Shown here piece after piece: positions 8,557-15,840 of a stretch of DNA of 64,000 bases. The stretch's first letter is position 1, and every line of letters begins with the position of its first letter. Position numbers and translations under genes: made by a program. The stretch spans positions 62,001 through 126,000 of the forward strand of contig NZ_NFIN01000001.1 of the NCBI RefSeq assembly GCF_002161765.1. Reading direction: 5' to 3'. Under the pieces are notes generated by a model that was given only the letters and a program-made list of their open reading frames with translations, did not search any database and had not been told where the DNA came from. The stretch comes from Bacteroides sp. An322. Lineage in GTDB: Bacteria > Bacteroidota > Bacteroidia > Bacteroidales > Bacteroidaceae.

Positions 8557-9036
8557 ATGAAAAGTAAGAATAACAGACTCGACTCCATTAAGATGATTAT
8601 TTCCAGCAAGGAAATCGGGAATCAGGGAGAACTTTTAGCAGAGTTGGAAAAAGAAGGTTTCCAGCTGACTCAAGCCACGCTTTCACGCGACCTGAAGCAA
8701 CTAAAAGTAGCCAAAGCCGCCAGCATGAACGGCAACTATGTGTATGTCTTGCCCAACAACACGATGTACAAACGCATGACCGAGCCTCAAAAAGCATCGG
8801 AAATGCTTCGTCACAACGGCTTCGTATCCATTGAATTTTCGGGAAACATCGCCGTCATCAAGACGCGGCCCGGATATGCCAGCAGTCTGGCTTACGACAT
8901 CGACAACAATCATTTCCACGAAATTATCGGAACCATTGCCGGAGATGACACCATTATGCTGGTATTGCGCGAGGGAAGCACCCGCACCAGCGTAAAGCAG
9001 GCACTGGCTCACATTATAGTAAATATCAACCAATAA
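8557..9036 (+). CDS. argR: arginine repressor ArgR
   Basis: The 159-residue length matches ArgR. The N-terminal winged helix (about 1-70) contains the recognition region QLTQATLSRDLKQLKV. The C-terminal oligomerisation and arginine-binding domain carries GTIAGDDTIMLVLR, with the Asp pair that contacts arginine. ArgR hexamers bind operators of arginine genes when arginine is plentiful. Its position at the head of an arginine gene block fits both auto-control and control of the block. Confidence 0.96.
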   Translation: MKSKNNRLDSIKMIISSKEIGNQGELLAELEKEGFQLTQATLSRDLKQLKVAKAASMNGNYVYVLPNNTMYKRMTEPQKASEMLRHNGFVSIEFSGNIAVIKTRPGYASSLAYDIDNNHFHEIIGTIAGDDTIMLVLREGSTRTSVKQALAHIIVNINQ

Positions 9037-9059
9037 TAGAATATAAAACTAACCAAAAA

Positions 9060-9626
9060 ATGGACTCGAAACAAATAGACGTAATGGTGGCAGACGCTTC
9101 GCATGAGGCATACGTAGATACAATCTTGGATACCATACGCGAAGCAGCCAAAGTGCGTGGCACGGGAATTGCCGAACGCACTCACGAATATGTCGCAACA
9201 AAGATGAAGGAAGGGAAAGCAATCATCGCCTTGTGCGGAGATGAGTTTGCAGGCTTCACTTACATCGAATCATGGGGAAATAAAGAATATGTAGCCACTT
9301 CGGGATTGATAGTCCACCCCAAATACCGTGGATGCGGACTTGCCAAACGAATCAAACACGCTTCGTTCACCCTTGCCCGCCTCCGTTGGCCCAAAGCCAA
9401 GATATTCAGCCTTACTTCGGGAGCAGCCGTCATGAAAATGAATACCGAACTGGGATATGTACCGGTGACTTTCAACGAGCTGACCGATGACGATGCCTTC
9501 TGGAAAGGATGCGAAGGATGCATCAACCACGAAATACTAATGGCAAAGAACCGGAAGTTCTGCATCTGTACCGCCATGCTCTATGACCCGGCATTGCATA
9601 CGGACGATAAGGAAACGAATTTCTGA
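9060..9626 (+). CDS. GNAT acyltransferase in the arginine cluster (candidate first-step enzyme)
   Basis: The 188-residue protein has a GNAT core: beta strand FAGFTYIES, then VHPKYRGCGLAKRIKHASF, which contains the acyl-CoA pyrophosphate loop (R-G-x-G-L-A). It lies 23 bp after argR and before argG. No argA or argJ gene is present in the block. Position therefore suggests it makes the N-acyl-glutamate that starts the pathway. In Bacteroides fragilis the pathway is known to use N-succinyl intermediates (N-succinylornithine carbamoyltransferase), so succinyl-CoA could be the donor. Fold assignment is firm; pathway role is inference. Confidence 0.82.
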   Translation: MDSKQIDVMVADASHEAYVDTILDTIREAAKVRGTGIAERTHEYVATKMKEGKAIIALCGDEFAGFTYIESWGNKEYVATSGLIVHPKYRGCGLAKRIKHASFTLARLRWPKAKIFSLTSGAAVMKMNTELGYVPVTFNELTDDDAFWKGCEGCINHEILMAKNRKFCICTAMLYDPALHTDDKETNF

Positions 9627-9639
9627 CTGTGCTCATTAT

Positions 9640-9772
9640 CGAACGCAGAGACGCAAAGACGCAAAGAAACTATTTTAGAGAGAGCAAAGGACACAAAGCC
9701 AAATGTTTCTCTCCGTGCGCTTTGCTTTCTCTAAAAATAAAAACTTTGCGCTTTTGCGTCTCTGCGTTTGAC
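9640..9772. repeat. palindromic repeat 'cgcagagacgcaaag' between acyltransferase and argG
   Basis: The left arm (aacgcagagacgcaaagacg) and the right arm (cttttgcgtctctgcgtttg) are inverted complements. An inner pair is formed by gagagcaaaggaca and tgcgctttgctttctct. The sequence fills nearly the whole gap between the two genes. A related copy with 'cacagagacacaaag' lies at 12503-12579. Confidence 0.75.
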
Positions 9773-9811
9773 TATATACAATGAATTAAACCACATAAAC
9801 ATATAAGCCTT

Positions 9812-11017
9812 ATGGAAGAAAAGAAAAAAGTAGTCGTTGCTTTCAGCGGCGGACTGGATACCTCGTTCACGGTGATGTATCTGGCAAAAGAAAAAGGATA
9901 TGAAGTATATGCCGCTTGTGCCAACACAGGCGGATTCAGTGCCGAACAACTGAAAAAGAATGAAGAAAACGCTTACAAGCTGGGGGCAGTAAAATACGTC
10001 ACCCTCGATGTAACACAAGAATACTATGCCAAAAGCTTGAAATACATGATATTCGGAAACGTATTGCGTAACGGAACTTATCCTATCTCGGTAAGCTCGG
10101 AACGTATTTTCCAGGCACTTGCCATTGCACGCTATGCCAATGAAATCGGAGCGCATGCCATTGCACACGGCTCTACCGGCGCGGGAAACGACCAAGTGCG
10201 TTTCGACATGACTTTCTTGGTAATGGCACCGGGCGTGGAAATCATCACCTTGACCCGTGATATGGCATTGAGCCGTGACTATGAAATCAATTACTTGAAA
10301 GAGCACGGATTCGAAGCCGACTTCACCAAACTGAAATATTCGTATAACGTAGGTATTTGGGGAACTTCTATCTGTGGAGGCGAAATCTTGGATTCCGCAC
10401 AAGGCTTGCCCGAAAGCGCATACCTGAAACAAGTAACCAAAGAAGGAAGCGAACTACTGAAGTTAGAGTTCAAAAAAGGCGAACTGTATGCCGTAAACGG
10501 AGAAGTGTTCGACGATAAAATCAAAGCCATTCAGAAGGTGGAAGAAATCGGAGCACCCTACGGAATCGGCCGGGACATGCACGTAGGCGATACCATCATC
10601 GGCATCAAGGGACGTGTAGGATTTGAAGCCGCGGCTCCGATGTTGATTATCGGCGCACACCGTTTCTTGGAAAAATATACGCTGAGCAAATGGCAACAAT
10701 ATTGGAAAGACCAGGTAGCCAACTGGTACGGCATGTTCTTGCACGAAAGCCAATACTTGGAACCGGTGATGCGCGACATCGAAGCCATGCTGACCGAATC
10801 ACAACGTAACGTAAACGGTACGGCTATCCTCGAACTCCGCCCCTATTGCTTCTCTACCGTAGGCGTAGAATCGCAAGACGACTTGGTAAAGAACAAGTTC
10901 GGCGAATACGGCGAAATGCAGAAAGGCTGGACAGCAGAAGACGCCAAAGGTTTCATCAAGGTATTGTCCACACCGCTCAGAGCGTATTATGCAAACCATA
11001 AAGACGAAATGATGTAA
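9812..11017 (+). CDS. argG: argininosuccinate synthase
   Basis: The 401-residue protein starts VVVAFSGGLDTSFTVMYLA, which contains the ATP-pyrophosphatase P-loop SGGLDTS. It later has HGSTGAGNDQVRF, the citrulline/aspartate-binding signature. The enzyme joins citrulline and aspartate with ATP to give argininosuccinate in the cytoplasm. Length and motifs are normal for the family. It lies within the argR-argD block. Confidence 0.97.
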   Translation: MEEKKKVVVAFSGGLDTSFTVMYLAKEKGYEVYAACANTGGFSAEQLKKNEENAYKLGAVKYVTLDVTQEYYAKSLKYMIFGNVLRNGTYPISVSSERIFQALAIARYANEIGAHAIAHGSTGAGNDQVRFDMTFLVMAPGVEIITLTRDMALSRDYEINYLKEHGFEADFTKLKYSYNVGIWGTSICGGEILDSAQGLPESAYLKQVTKEGSELLKLEFKKGELYAVNGEVFDDKIKAIQKVEEIGAPYGIGRDMHVGDTIIGIKGRVGFEAAAPMLIIGAHRFLEKYTLSKWQQYWKDQVANWYGMFLHESQYLEPVMRDIEAMLTESQRNVNGTAILELRPYCFSTVGVESQDDLVKNKFGEYGEMQKGWTAEDAKGFIKVLSTPLRAYYANHKDEMM

Positions 11018-11037
11018 TTGGAATAATGTATGTATTG

Positions 11038-11117
11038 TCATCCTGAACGTAGTGAAGGATCTCGTACACACCCACGTAGATGCATCCGAGATGCTTCACT
11101 ACGTTCAGCATGACAAA
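11038..11117. repeat. palindromic repeat 'tcatcctgaacgtagtgaag'
   Basis: The arms tgtcatcctgaacgtagtga and tcactacgttcagcatgaca pair almost fully around a central loop containing gatctcg and cgagatg, which also pair. This is a long hairpin just after the argG stop and could act as a transcription end or an RNA-stability element. Confidence 0.75.
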
Positions 11118-11154
11118 TGATTTTTCGTATTTCATTTCTAATCAATTATAAAAT

Positions 11155-11295
11155 TATATGAATATCCCCATTTTACCCAATTAACTGTAGGGGCGTATCG
11201 CATACGCCCGAAAACATCCACATGGATAAGTTGGTGTATGCAGGGCGTATGCAATACGCCCCTACATTGGCAATTTGCGGAGATTCATAAATATA
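11155..11295. repeat. MITE-like palindromic element, copy 1 (gcgtatcgcatacgccc type)
   Basis: The outer inverted repeats are ttatatgaatatccccattt at the left and aatttgcggagattcata at the right. Inner arms are taggggcgtatcgcatacgc and gcgtatgcaatacgccccta. Related elements lie at 20104-20228, 46870-47010 and 61320-61466, with fragments at 19310-19340 and 33973-34020. No coding capacity. Confidence 0.75.
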
Positions 11296-11315
11296 ACAAA
11301 AAAAACAACACGACT

Positions 11316-11507
11316 ATGGAAGGAAAAAGACTAACCCGCCCGCAAAACAACAAAATGCTGGCTGGCGTATGCGCCGGAATCGCTAATTATTTCGGACTTG
11401 ACCCGACACTGATTCGGGTTGCGTATGCCTTACTTACGGTATTCACCGCCTTTGCCGGAGTAATCGTATATTTATTATTATGGATAATCATCCCCGAAGA
11501 GAAATAA
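11316..11507 (+). CDS. small PspC-domain membrane protein
   Basis: The 63-residue product (start ATG at 11316, MEGKRLTRPQNNKMLAG) has the PspC signature GVCAGIANYFGLDPTLIRVAY. One membrane helix follows (TVFTAFAGVIVYLLLWIIIP). PspC proteins are inner-membrane envelope-stress factors. A longer frame from 11238 would start inside the MITE-like element and is unlikely. It ends 9 bp before argC and is probably co-transcribed; a functional link to arginine synthesis is not obvious. Confidence 0.88.
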   Translation: MEGKRLTRPQNNKMLAGVCAGIANYFGLDPTLIRVAYALLTVFTAFAGVIVYLLLWIIIPEEK

Positions 11508-11516
11508 CACACGCCC

Positions 11517-12485
11517 ATGATTAAAGTAGGAATAATAGGAGGAGCCGGTTATACGGCAGGCGAACTGATTCGTCTGTTGATTAACCACCCCGATGTAGAA
11601 ATCCGGTTTATCAACAGTTCGAGTAATGCCGGAAATAAAATAACTGATGTCCACGAAGGATTGTATGGCGAAACCGACCTTGTGTTCACCGATGAACTTC
11701 CGCTGGACGAAATAGATGTGCTTTTCTTCTGTACGGCACACGGCGACACACGCAAATTCATGGAAAGCCATAACCTGCCCGAAGAGTTAAAGATTATCGA
11801 CCTCTCCATGGACTATCGCATCGCCAGTGAAGACCACGACTTCGTATATGGCTTGCCCGAACTGAACCGGCGCACGATTTGCCATAGCAAGCATATAGCC
11901 AATCCGGGCTGCTTTGCGACCTGCATCCAGCTTGCCTTGCTCCCATTAGCCAAACACTTGATGCTGAAGGGAGACATCACGGTGAATGCTATTACGGGAA
12001 GTACAGGAGCCGGAGTAAAACCGGGAGCAACAACCCATTTCAGTTGGCGCAATAACAACCTGAGCATTTACAAACCGTTCACGCACCAACATCTGCCGGA
12101 AATACGCCAATCACTAAAACAATTGCAAAACAGTTTCGATGCGGATATTACGTTCATCCCCTACCGAGGCGATTTCGCCCGAGGCATCTTTGCTACGACC
12201 ATTGTAAAGACCAAGGTGGAACTGCCCGAAATCGTAAAAATGTATGAAGAATATTATGCCGAAGACTCGTTTGTGCATATTGTAGAAAAGAGCATCGACC
12301 TGAAACAAGTAGTCAACACCAACAAGTGCCTGATTCACTTAGAGAAACACGAAGATAAATTGCTCATCGTTTCTTGCATCGACAACTTGTTGAAGGGTGC
12401 CAGCGGCCAGGCGGTCCACAACATGAACCTGATGTTCAACTTAGAAGAAACGGTAGGGCTGAGATTAAAGCCGAGTGCTTTTTAA
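11517..12485 (+). CDS. argC: N-acyl-gamma-glutamyl-phosphate reductase
   Basis: The 322-residue enzyme begins KVGIIGGAGYTAGELIRLL, an NADP-binding Rossmann start. The catalytic Cys lies in IANPGCFATC. It reduces acyl-glutamyl phosphate to the semialdehyde in arginine synthesis; in Bacteroides the acyl group may be succinyl. Length fits the family. It follows the PspC gene closely and precedes argD. Confidence 0.96.
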   Translation: MIKVGIIGGAGYTAGELIRLLINHPDVEIRFINSSSNAGNKITDVHEGLYGETDLVFTDELPLDEIDVLFFCTAHGDTRKFMESHNLPEELKIIDLSMDYRIASEDHDFVYGLPELNRRTICHSKHIANPGCFATCIQLALLPLAKHLMLKGDITVNAITGSTGAGVKPGATTHFSWRNNNLSIYKPFTHQHLPEIRQSLKQLQNSFDADITFIPYRGDFARGIFATTIVKTKVELPEIVKMYEEYYAEDSFVHIVEKSIDLKQVVNTNKCLIHLEKHEDKLLIVSCIDNLLKGASGQAVHNMNLMFNLEETVGLRLKPSAF

Positions 12486-12502
12486 ATGAAGAATGTTTTT
12501 TA

Positions 12503-12579
12503 TTGAACACAGAGACACAAAGACACAGAGATTTAATTTTGAACAAAGAACTCCGTGTCTCTGTGACTCTGTGTTCCAA
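12503..12579. repeat. palindromic repeat 'cacagagacacaaagacaca' between argC and argD
   Basis: The arms gaacacagagacacaaagac and gtgtctctgtgactctgtgt pair around an AT-rich loop. It is related to the repeat at 9640-9772. It lies in the gap of an operon that should be co-transcribed, so the mRNA would fold here. Confidence 0.75.
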
Positions 12580-12598
12580 ACTTTATTATAAAAGAATT

Positions 12599-13723
12599 AT
12601 GAAACTATTCGATGTATATCCCTTATTCGACATCAACATTGTCAAGGGAAAAGGATGCCACGTGTGGGACGATAAAGGCGAGGAATACTTAGACCTTTAC
12701 GGAGGACACGCCGTTATCTCCATCGGCCATGCACACCCGCACTATGTAGAAACCATCAGCAAGCAAGTAGCTACATTGGGATTCTACTCAAACTCGGTTA
12801 TCAACAAACTGCAACAGGAAGTGGCTGACCGCTTGGGAGCAATGTGCGGCTATGACGATTACCAGCTGTTCTTAATCAATTCGGGAGCCGAAGCGAATGA
12901 AAACGCTCTGAAATTAGCTTCGTTCTACAACGGACGCACCCGCGTCATTTCGTTCTGCAAAGCCTTTCACGGACGTACCTCGTTAGCAGTGGAAGTGACC
13001 GATAACCCGAAAATCATCGCGCCTATCAATGCCAACCAGCACGTCACTTACCTCCCGCTGAACGATACGGAAGCGATGAAAGCCGAATTGGCTAAGGGAG
13101 ATGTATGTGCCGTGATTATCGAAGGCATTCAAGGAGTGGGCGGCATTCAAGTGCCAGACACCGCATTTATGCAAGCCTTGCGCCAAGCCTGCGATGAAAC
13201 CAATACCGTACTGATATTGGACGAAATCCAATCGGGCTATGGACGGAGCGGAAAATTCTTTGCCCACCAATACAGCGGCATCCGTCCCGACATGATTACC
13301 GTAGCCAAAGGCATCGGCAACGGATTCCCGATGGGAGGTGTATTAATCAGCCCGAAATTCAAGCCCGTTTACGGACAACTCGGCACAACCTTTGGCGGCA
13401 ACCACTTAGCTTGTGCAGCAGCCATTGCCGTATTGGACGTAATGAAAGAAGAGCATTTGGTAGAAAATGCAGCCAAGGTCGGCGCACATCTATTAGAAGA
13501 GCTGAAGAAATTCAAAGGCATCAAGGAAGTGCGCGGATGCGGCTTGATGATTGGTATGGAATTTGAAGAACCGATAAAGGAACTGCGCCGCAAATTGCTG
13601 TTCGAACAAAAGGTATTCACCGGTGTAAGTGGCACGAACGTTATCCGTTTGCTTCCGCCTCTCTGCCTCAGCATGGCAGAAGCCGATGAGTTCCTGACTC
13701 GCTTACAAAATGTTTTAAAGTAG
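12599..13723 (+). CDS. argD: acylornithine aminotransferase
   Basis: A start at 12599 (MKLFDVYPLFDINIVKGKG) gives 374 residues and the expected N-terminus; the longer frame from 12374 only reads argC and the palindrome in another frame. It is a class III PLP aminotransferase with the PLP lysine K237 in TVAKGIGNGFPMGG and the LILDEIQSGYGRSG motif. It transfers the amino group from glutamate to the acylated semialdehyde. It is the last gene of the block. In several Bacteroides genomes proC follows; it is absent here. Confidence 0.95.
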   Translation: MKLFDVYPLFDINIVKGKGCHVWDDKGEEYLDLYGGHAVISIGHAHPHYVETISKQVATLGFYSNSVINKLQQEVADRLGAMCGYDDYQLFLINSGAEANENALKLASFYNGRTRVISFCKAFHGRTSLAVEVTDNPKIIAPINANQHVTYLPLNDTEAMKAELAKGDVCAVIIEGIQGVGGIQVPDTAFMQALRQACDETNTVLILDEIQSGYGRSGKFFAHQYSGIRPDMITVAKGIGNGFPMGGVLISPKFKPVYGQLGTTFGGNHLACAAAIAVLDVMKEEHLVENAAKVGAHLLEELKKFKGIKEVRGCGLMIGMEFEEPIKELRRKLLFEQKVFTGVSGTNVIRLLPPLCLSMAEADEFLTRLQNVLK

Positions 13724-13998
13724 CACAGCGAAAAAATATGTTCTCTTAGAGAATTACCGAACAGATTCCAAACAAATTTGAAACAGTTCCGAACGTGTGT
13801 TCCTTTTCCTGTCTTCTGGCTTATCTTTGCATTGTCAATCAAAGACAAGCACTCTATGACATATTGTAACACCATTTATCGGACTGTGCAAAATCGGCTA
13901 TTTGCAGAGATACATAAAAAACGAAGAGGTTGTCTCAAAATGAAAGCCTATTTCTATTTTAAGACAGCCTCTTCTTTATTATTATAGCAAGTAGAATC
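13724..13998. other. gap after argD with a promoter box and a bidirectional terminator
   Basis: A TATCTTTG box at 13822-13829 (plus strand) is followed about 95 bp later by a long hairpin at 13928-13974. Between them no convincing ORF is seen. The 43-codon reading from 13857 runs through the hairpin. A short RNA gene is possible. Confidence 0.4.
13928..13974. terminator. bidirectional hairpin terminator between argD and the M23 gene
   Basis: The arms aagaggttgtctcaaaa and ttttaagacagcctctt pair with one bulge. T-rich sequence follows on the plus strand (ctttattatta) and on the minus strand (gttttttatg). It separates two convergent genes. Confidence 0.75.
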
Positions 13999-14919
13999 TT
14001 ACGAGCAACGCAATACCTGACCGATACGCAACGTAGTGGTACGCTTGATGCCATTCATCTTACACAAGCGGTCAATAGAGACGTGATAGATGCGTGAGAT
14101 ACGTCCCAATGTATCGCCCTTGCGTATCTTGTGGTAACGGATAGCACCGCCTTCGGAAGCCGATGCATTCGAATCCGTAGCCTTTTTCCCGCTCTTCAGG
14201 TTTGCCAAGGCACGTGTACGCTGGTACGGATAACGGTTAGCGTTGCGGATAAACAAGTAACTATCTGCCACAATATCCTGTTTCGGGAAATCGAACATAA
14301 ATTCAGGATTAATCACTTCACCCAAGAAACGGGTCTCGAAATGCAGGTGCGAACCGGTAGAGCGTCCGGTGTTGCCTCCCAAGCCTATCACATCACCTGC
14401 CTTCACATATTCGTTTTCTTTCACCAATTGCTTAGAAAGATGACCGTAAATGGTCTCCAAACCGTTGTCGTGACGAATCACCACATATTTTCCATAACCA
14501 CGGCGTTCATACTTCACCATACGTACTTTTCCGTCGAAAGCAGCCCGAATGGTATCACCGATATATACCTTAATATCCAACCCATTATGCATACGACGCC
14601 AGCGCGGACCGCACTTTGATGTAATCTTCGTATGCGTAGTGGGCATACAGAAACCGGTAAGATCAATTCGGAAAGTATCTGGGATTTGTACCGTATTGCC
14701 GTATGCATGCACACGGGTGTTTTGCCAATTCGGATACAGACTATAGGCAGGATAAACGGCTTGCTCAGCCTTGATTTGGCGAATCAACGCCAACGAGTCT
14801 ACAGCTTTCAGCTTTCTGTCGATAGGAGCCTGACGTGCCAGCAAATCCTGCCCTGATACGTTTACGCTGACCAATGCCAATGCCGCTACCGCTACTGTTC
14901 TAATACATTTTAAAATCAT
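13999..14919 (-). CDS. M23-family murein endopeptidase with LysM domain
   Basis: The 306-residue exported protein has a signal peptide (VAVAALALVSVNVSG). The M23 peptidase domain shows the zinc ligands in MHNGLDIKV (HxxxD) and SHLHFE (HxH), plus YGHLSKQ. A C-terminal LysM (IRYHKIRKGDTLGRISRIYH) binds peptidoglycan. It likely cleaves cross-bridges or acts in cell separation. A TATATTTG promoter box lies at 14991-14998 on the minus strand. All catalytic residues are present, so it is probably active and not a degenerate EnvC-like activator. Confidence 0.93.
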   Translation of the reverse strand: MILKCIRTVAVAALALVSVNVSGQDLLARQAPIDRKLKAVDSLALIRQIKAEQAVYPAYSLYPNWQNTRVHAYGNTVQIPDTFRIDLTGFCMPTTHTKITSKCGPRWRRMHNGLDIKVYIGDTIRAAFDGKVRMVKYERRGYGKYVVIRHDNGLETIYGHLSKQLVKENEYVKAGDVIGLGGNTGRSTGSHLHFETRFLGEVINPEFMFDFPKQDIVADSYLFIRNANRYPYQRTRALANLKSGKKATDSNASASEGGAIRYHKIRKGDTLGRISRIYHVSIDRLCKMNGIKRTTTLRIGQVLRCS

Positions 14920-14990
14920 TATACGCCTTTCTTAATGCTATTTTATGCACGCATTCAAACGAATGCTTACGATTTTTCAAAAAACTGTTC

Positions 14991-14998
14991 CAAATATA
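14991..14998 (-). promoter_or_regulatory. -7 box (TATATTTG) of the M23 peptidase gene
   Basis: It matches TAnnTTTG read on the minus strand and implies a leader of about 65 bases. Confidence 0.5.
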
Positions 14999-15101
14999 GC
15001 TTTTTTTCTTGAACCGGAAACAGGCGATTAACTATTTTTCATGTATTTTTATACCAAAAAGAAAGAAAACAGGCGAATACCTGCTTTAAAACATATATAA
15101 G

Positions 15102-15752
15102 CTATTCATTATTGTCTATCGGTTGAAATTTCCCGTTGTTCCATTCATAGACAAGCGGTTTTCCAAACAAATAAGGCTTCAGTTTTTCTGCCGTCTCTTT
15201 ATCTACGTAATCAGGCGTCGTATAAGTAACGGTCAAGCTCCGGTCTTTATCCGACAGACGCACTTCTTTCAGATACATATCGGCATACAGACGCAAGTTG
15301 CGCAACGAATCTGCTGCCGTTTCTGCCAAAGGCTGTTTATAGAACCGGTCTTCTTGAGGCAAAACCACAAAACGGTCTGCCGGAAGTTCGTTCCAGCCGG
15401 TATCGTAAAAAGAGACCTTGCTATCGGCAACAGACCCTAAATAAGTGCGCACCACGCACACAACCTTTACCGAATCATTCAATGGCAAGAGTTTCATCTC
15501 TTCCCTACTCGATTCACTGATGCGTACCGATAAATAATCATCCGTCAGCTTCAGCATCTCCGAAACGTTGCCAAAACGGTTCTTCACTTCCGCCTTCATG
15601 TTGCTGGCAAGGAAATCACAGAAATCCGCACGGTTCACCTTCGTCAACAAAGGCGAAAGCGAATCGGGCAAAGCGATATACAATGATTTTATATCTTGTG
15701 CCTGCAAGCCCAAGCCGCAGAGCATACATACAAGTCCTATTATCCACTTCAT
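15102..15752 (-). CDS. DUF3256 family exported protein
   Basis: The 216-residue protein has a signal peptide (WIIGLVCMLCGLGLQAQ). The mature sequence contains LPDSLSPLLTKVNRADFCDF, typical of DUF3256, a Bacteroidales-only family of unknown function. A TATCTTTG box at 15779-15786 (minus strand) gives it its own promoter, about 20 bases before the start codon. Its last codons lie about 180 bp before the M23 gene on the same strand, so partial co-expression is possible. Confidence 0.85.
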   Translation of the reverse strand: MKWIIGLVCMLCGLGLQAQDIKSLYIALPDSLSPLLTKVNRADFCDFLASNMKAEVKNRFGNVSEMLKLTDDYLSVRISESSREEMKLLPLNDSVKVVCVVRTYLGSVADSKVSFYDTGWNELPADRFVVLPQEDRFYKQPLAETAADSLRNLRLYADMYLKEVRLSDKDRSLTVTYTTPDYVDKETAEKLKPYLFGKPLVYEWNNGKFQPIDNNE

Positions 15753-15778
15753 CTTAACTGTCGTTTTTTATTTGCCGC

Positions 15779-15786
15779 CAAAGATA
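15779..15786 (-). promoter_or_regulatory. -7 box (TATCTTTG) of the DUF3256 gene
   Basis: Exact TAnnTTTG match on the minus strand, about 27 bp from the ATG. Confidence 0.55.
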
Positions 15787-15840
15787 GAGATTTCTTCCGA
15801 TTGAACAAAACTAAGAATACGATTCTTCATACTTCATTCA

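Larger units (their letters stand above)
11018..11315. other. gap between argG and the PspC gene, two palindromic elements
   Basis: The 298 bp hold a hairpin repeat at 11038-11117 and a MITE-like element at 11155-11295, which ends about 20 bp before the PspC start codon. No gene is supported. Confidence 0.6.

Noticed and set aside
12374..12598. N-terminal extension of argD
   Set aside because: It overlaps the argC end and the palindrome, while the normal ArgD start is at 12599.
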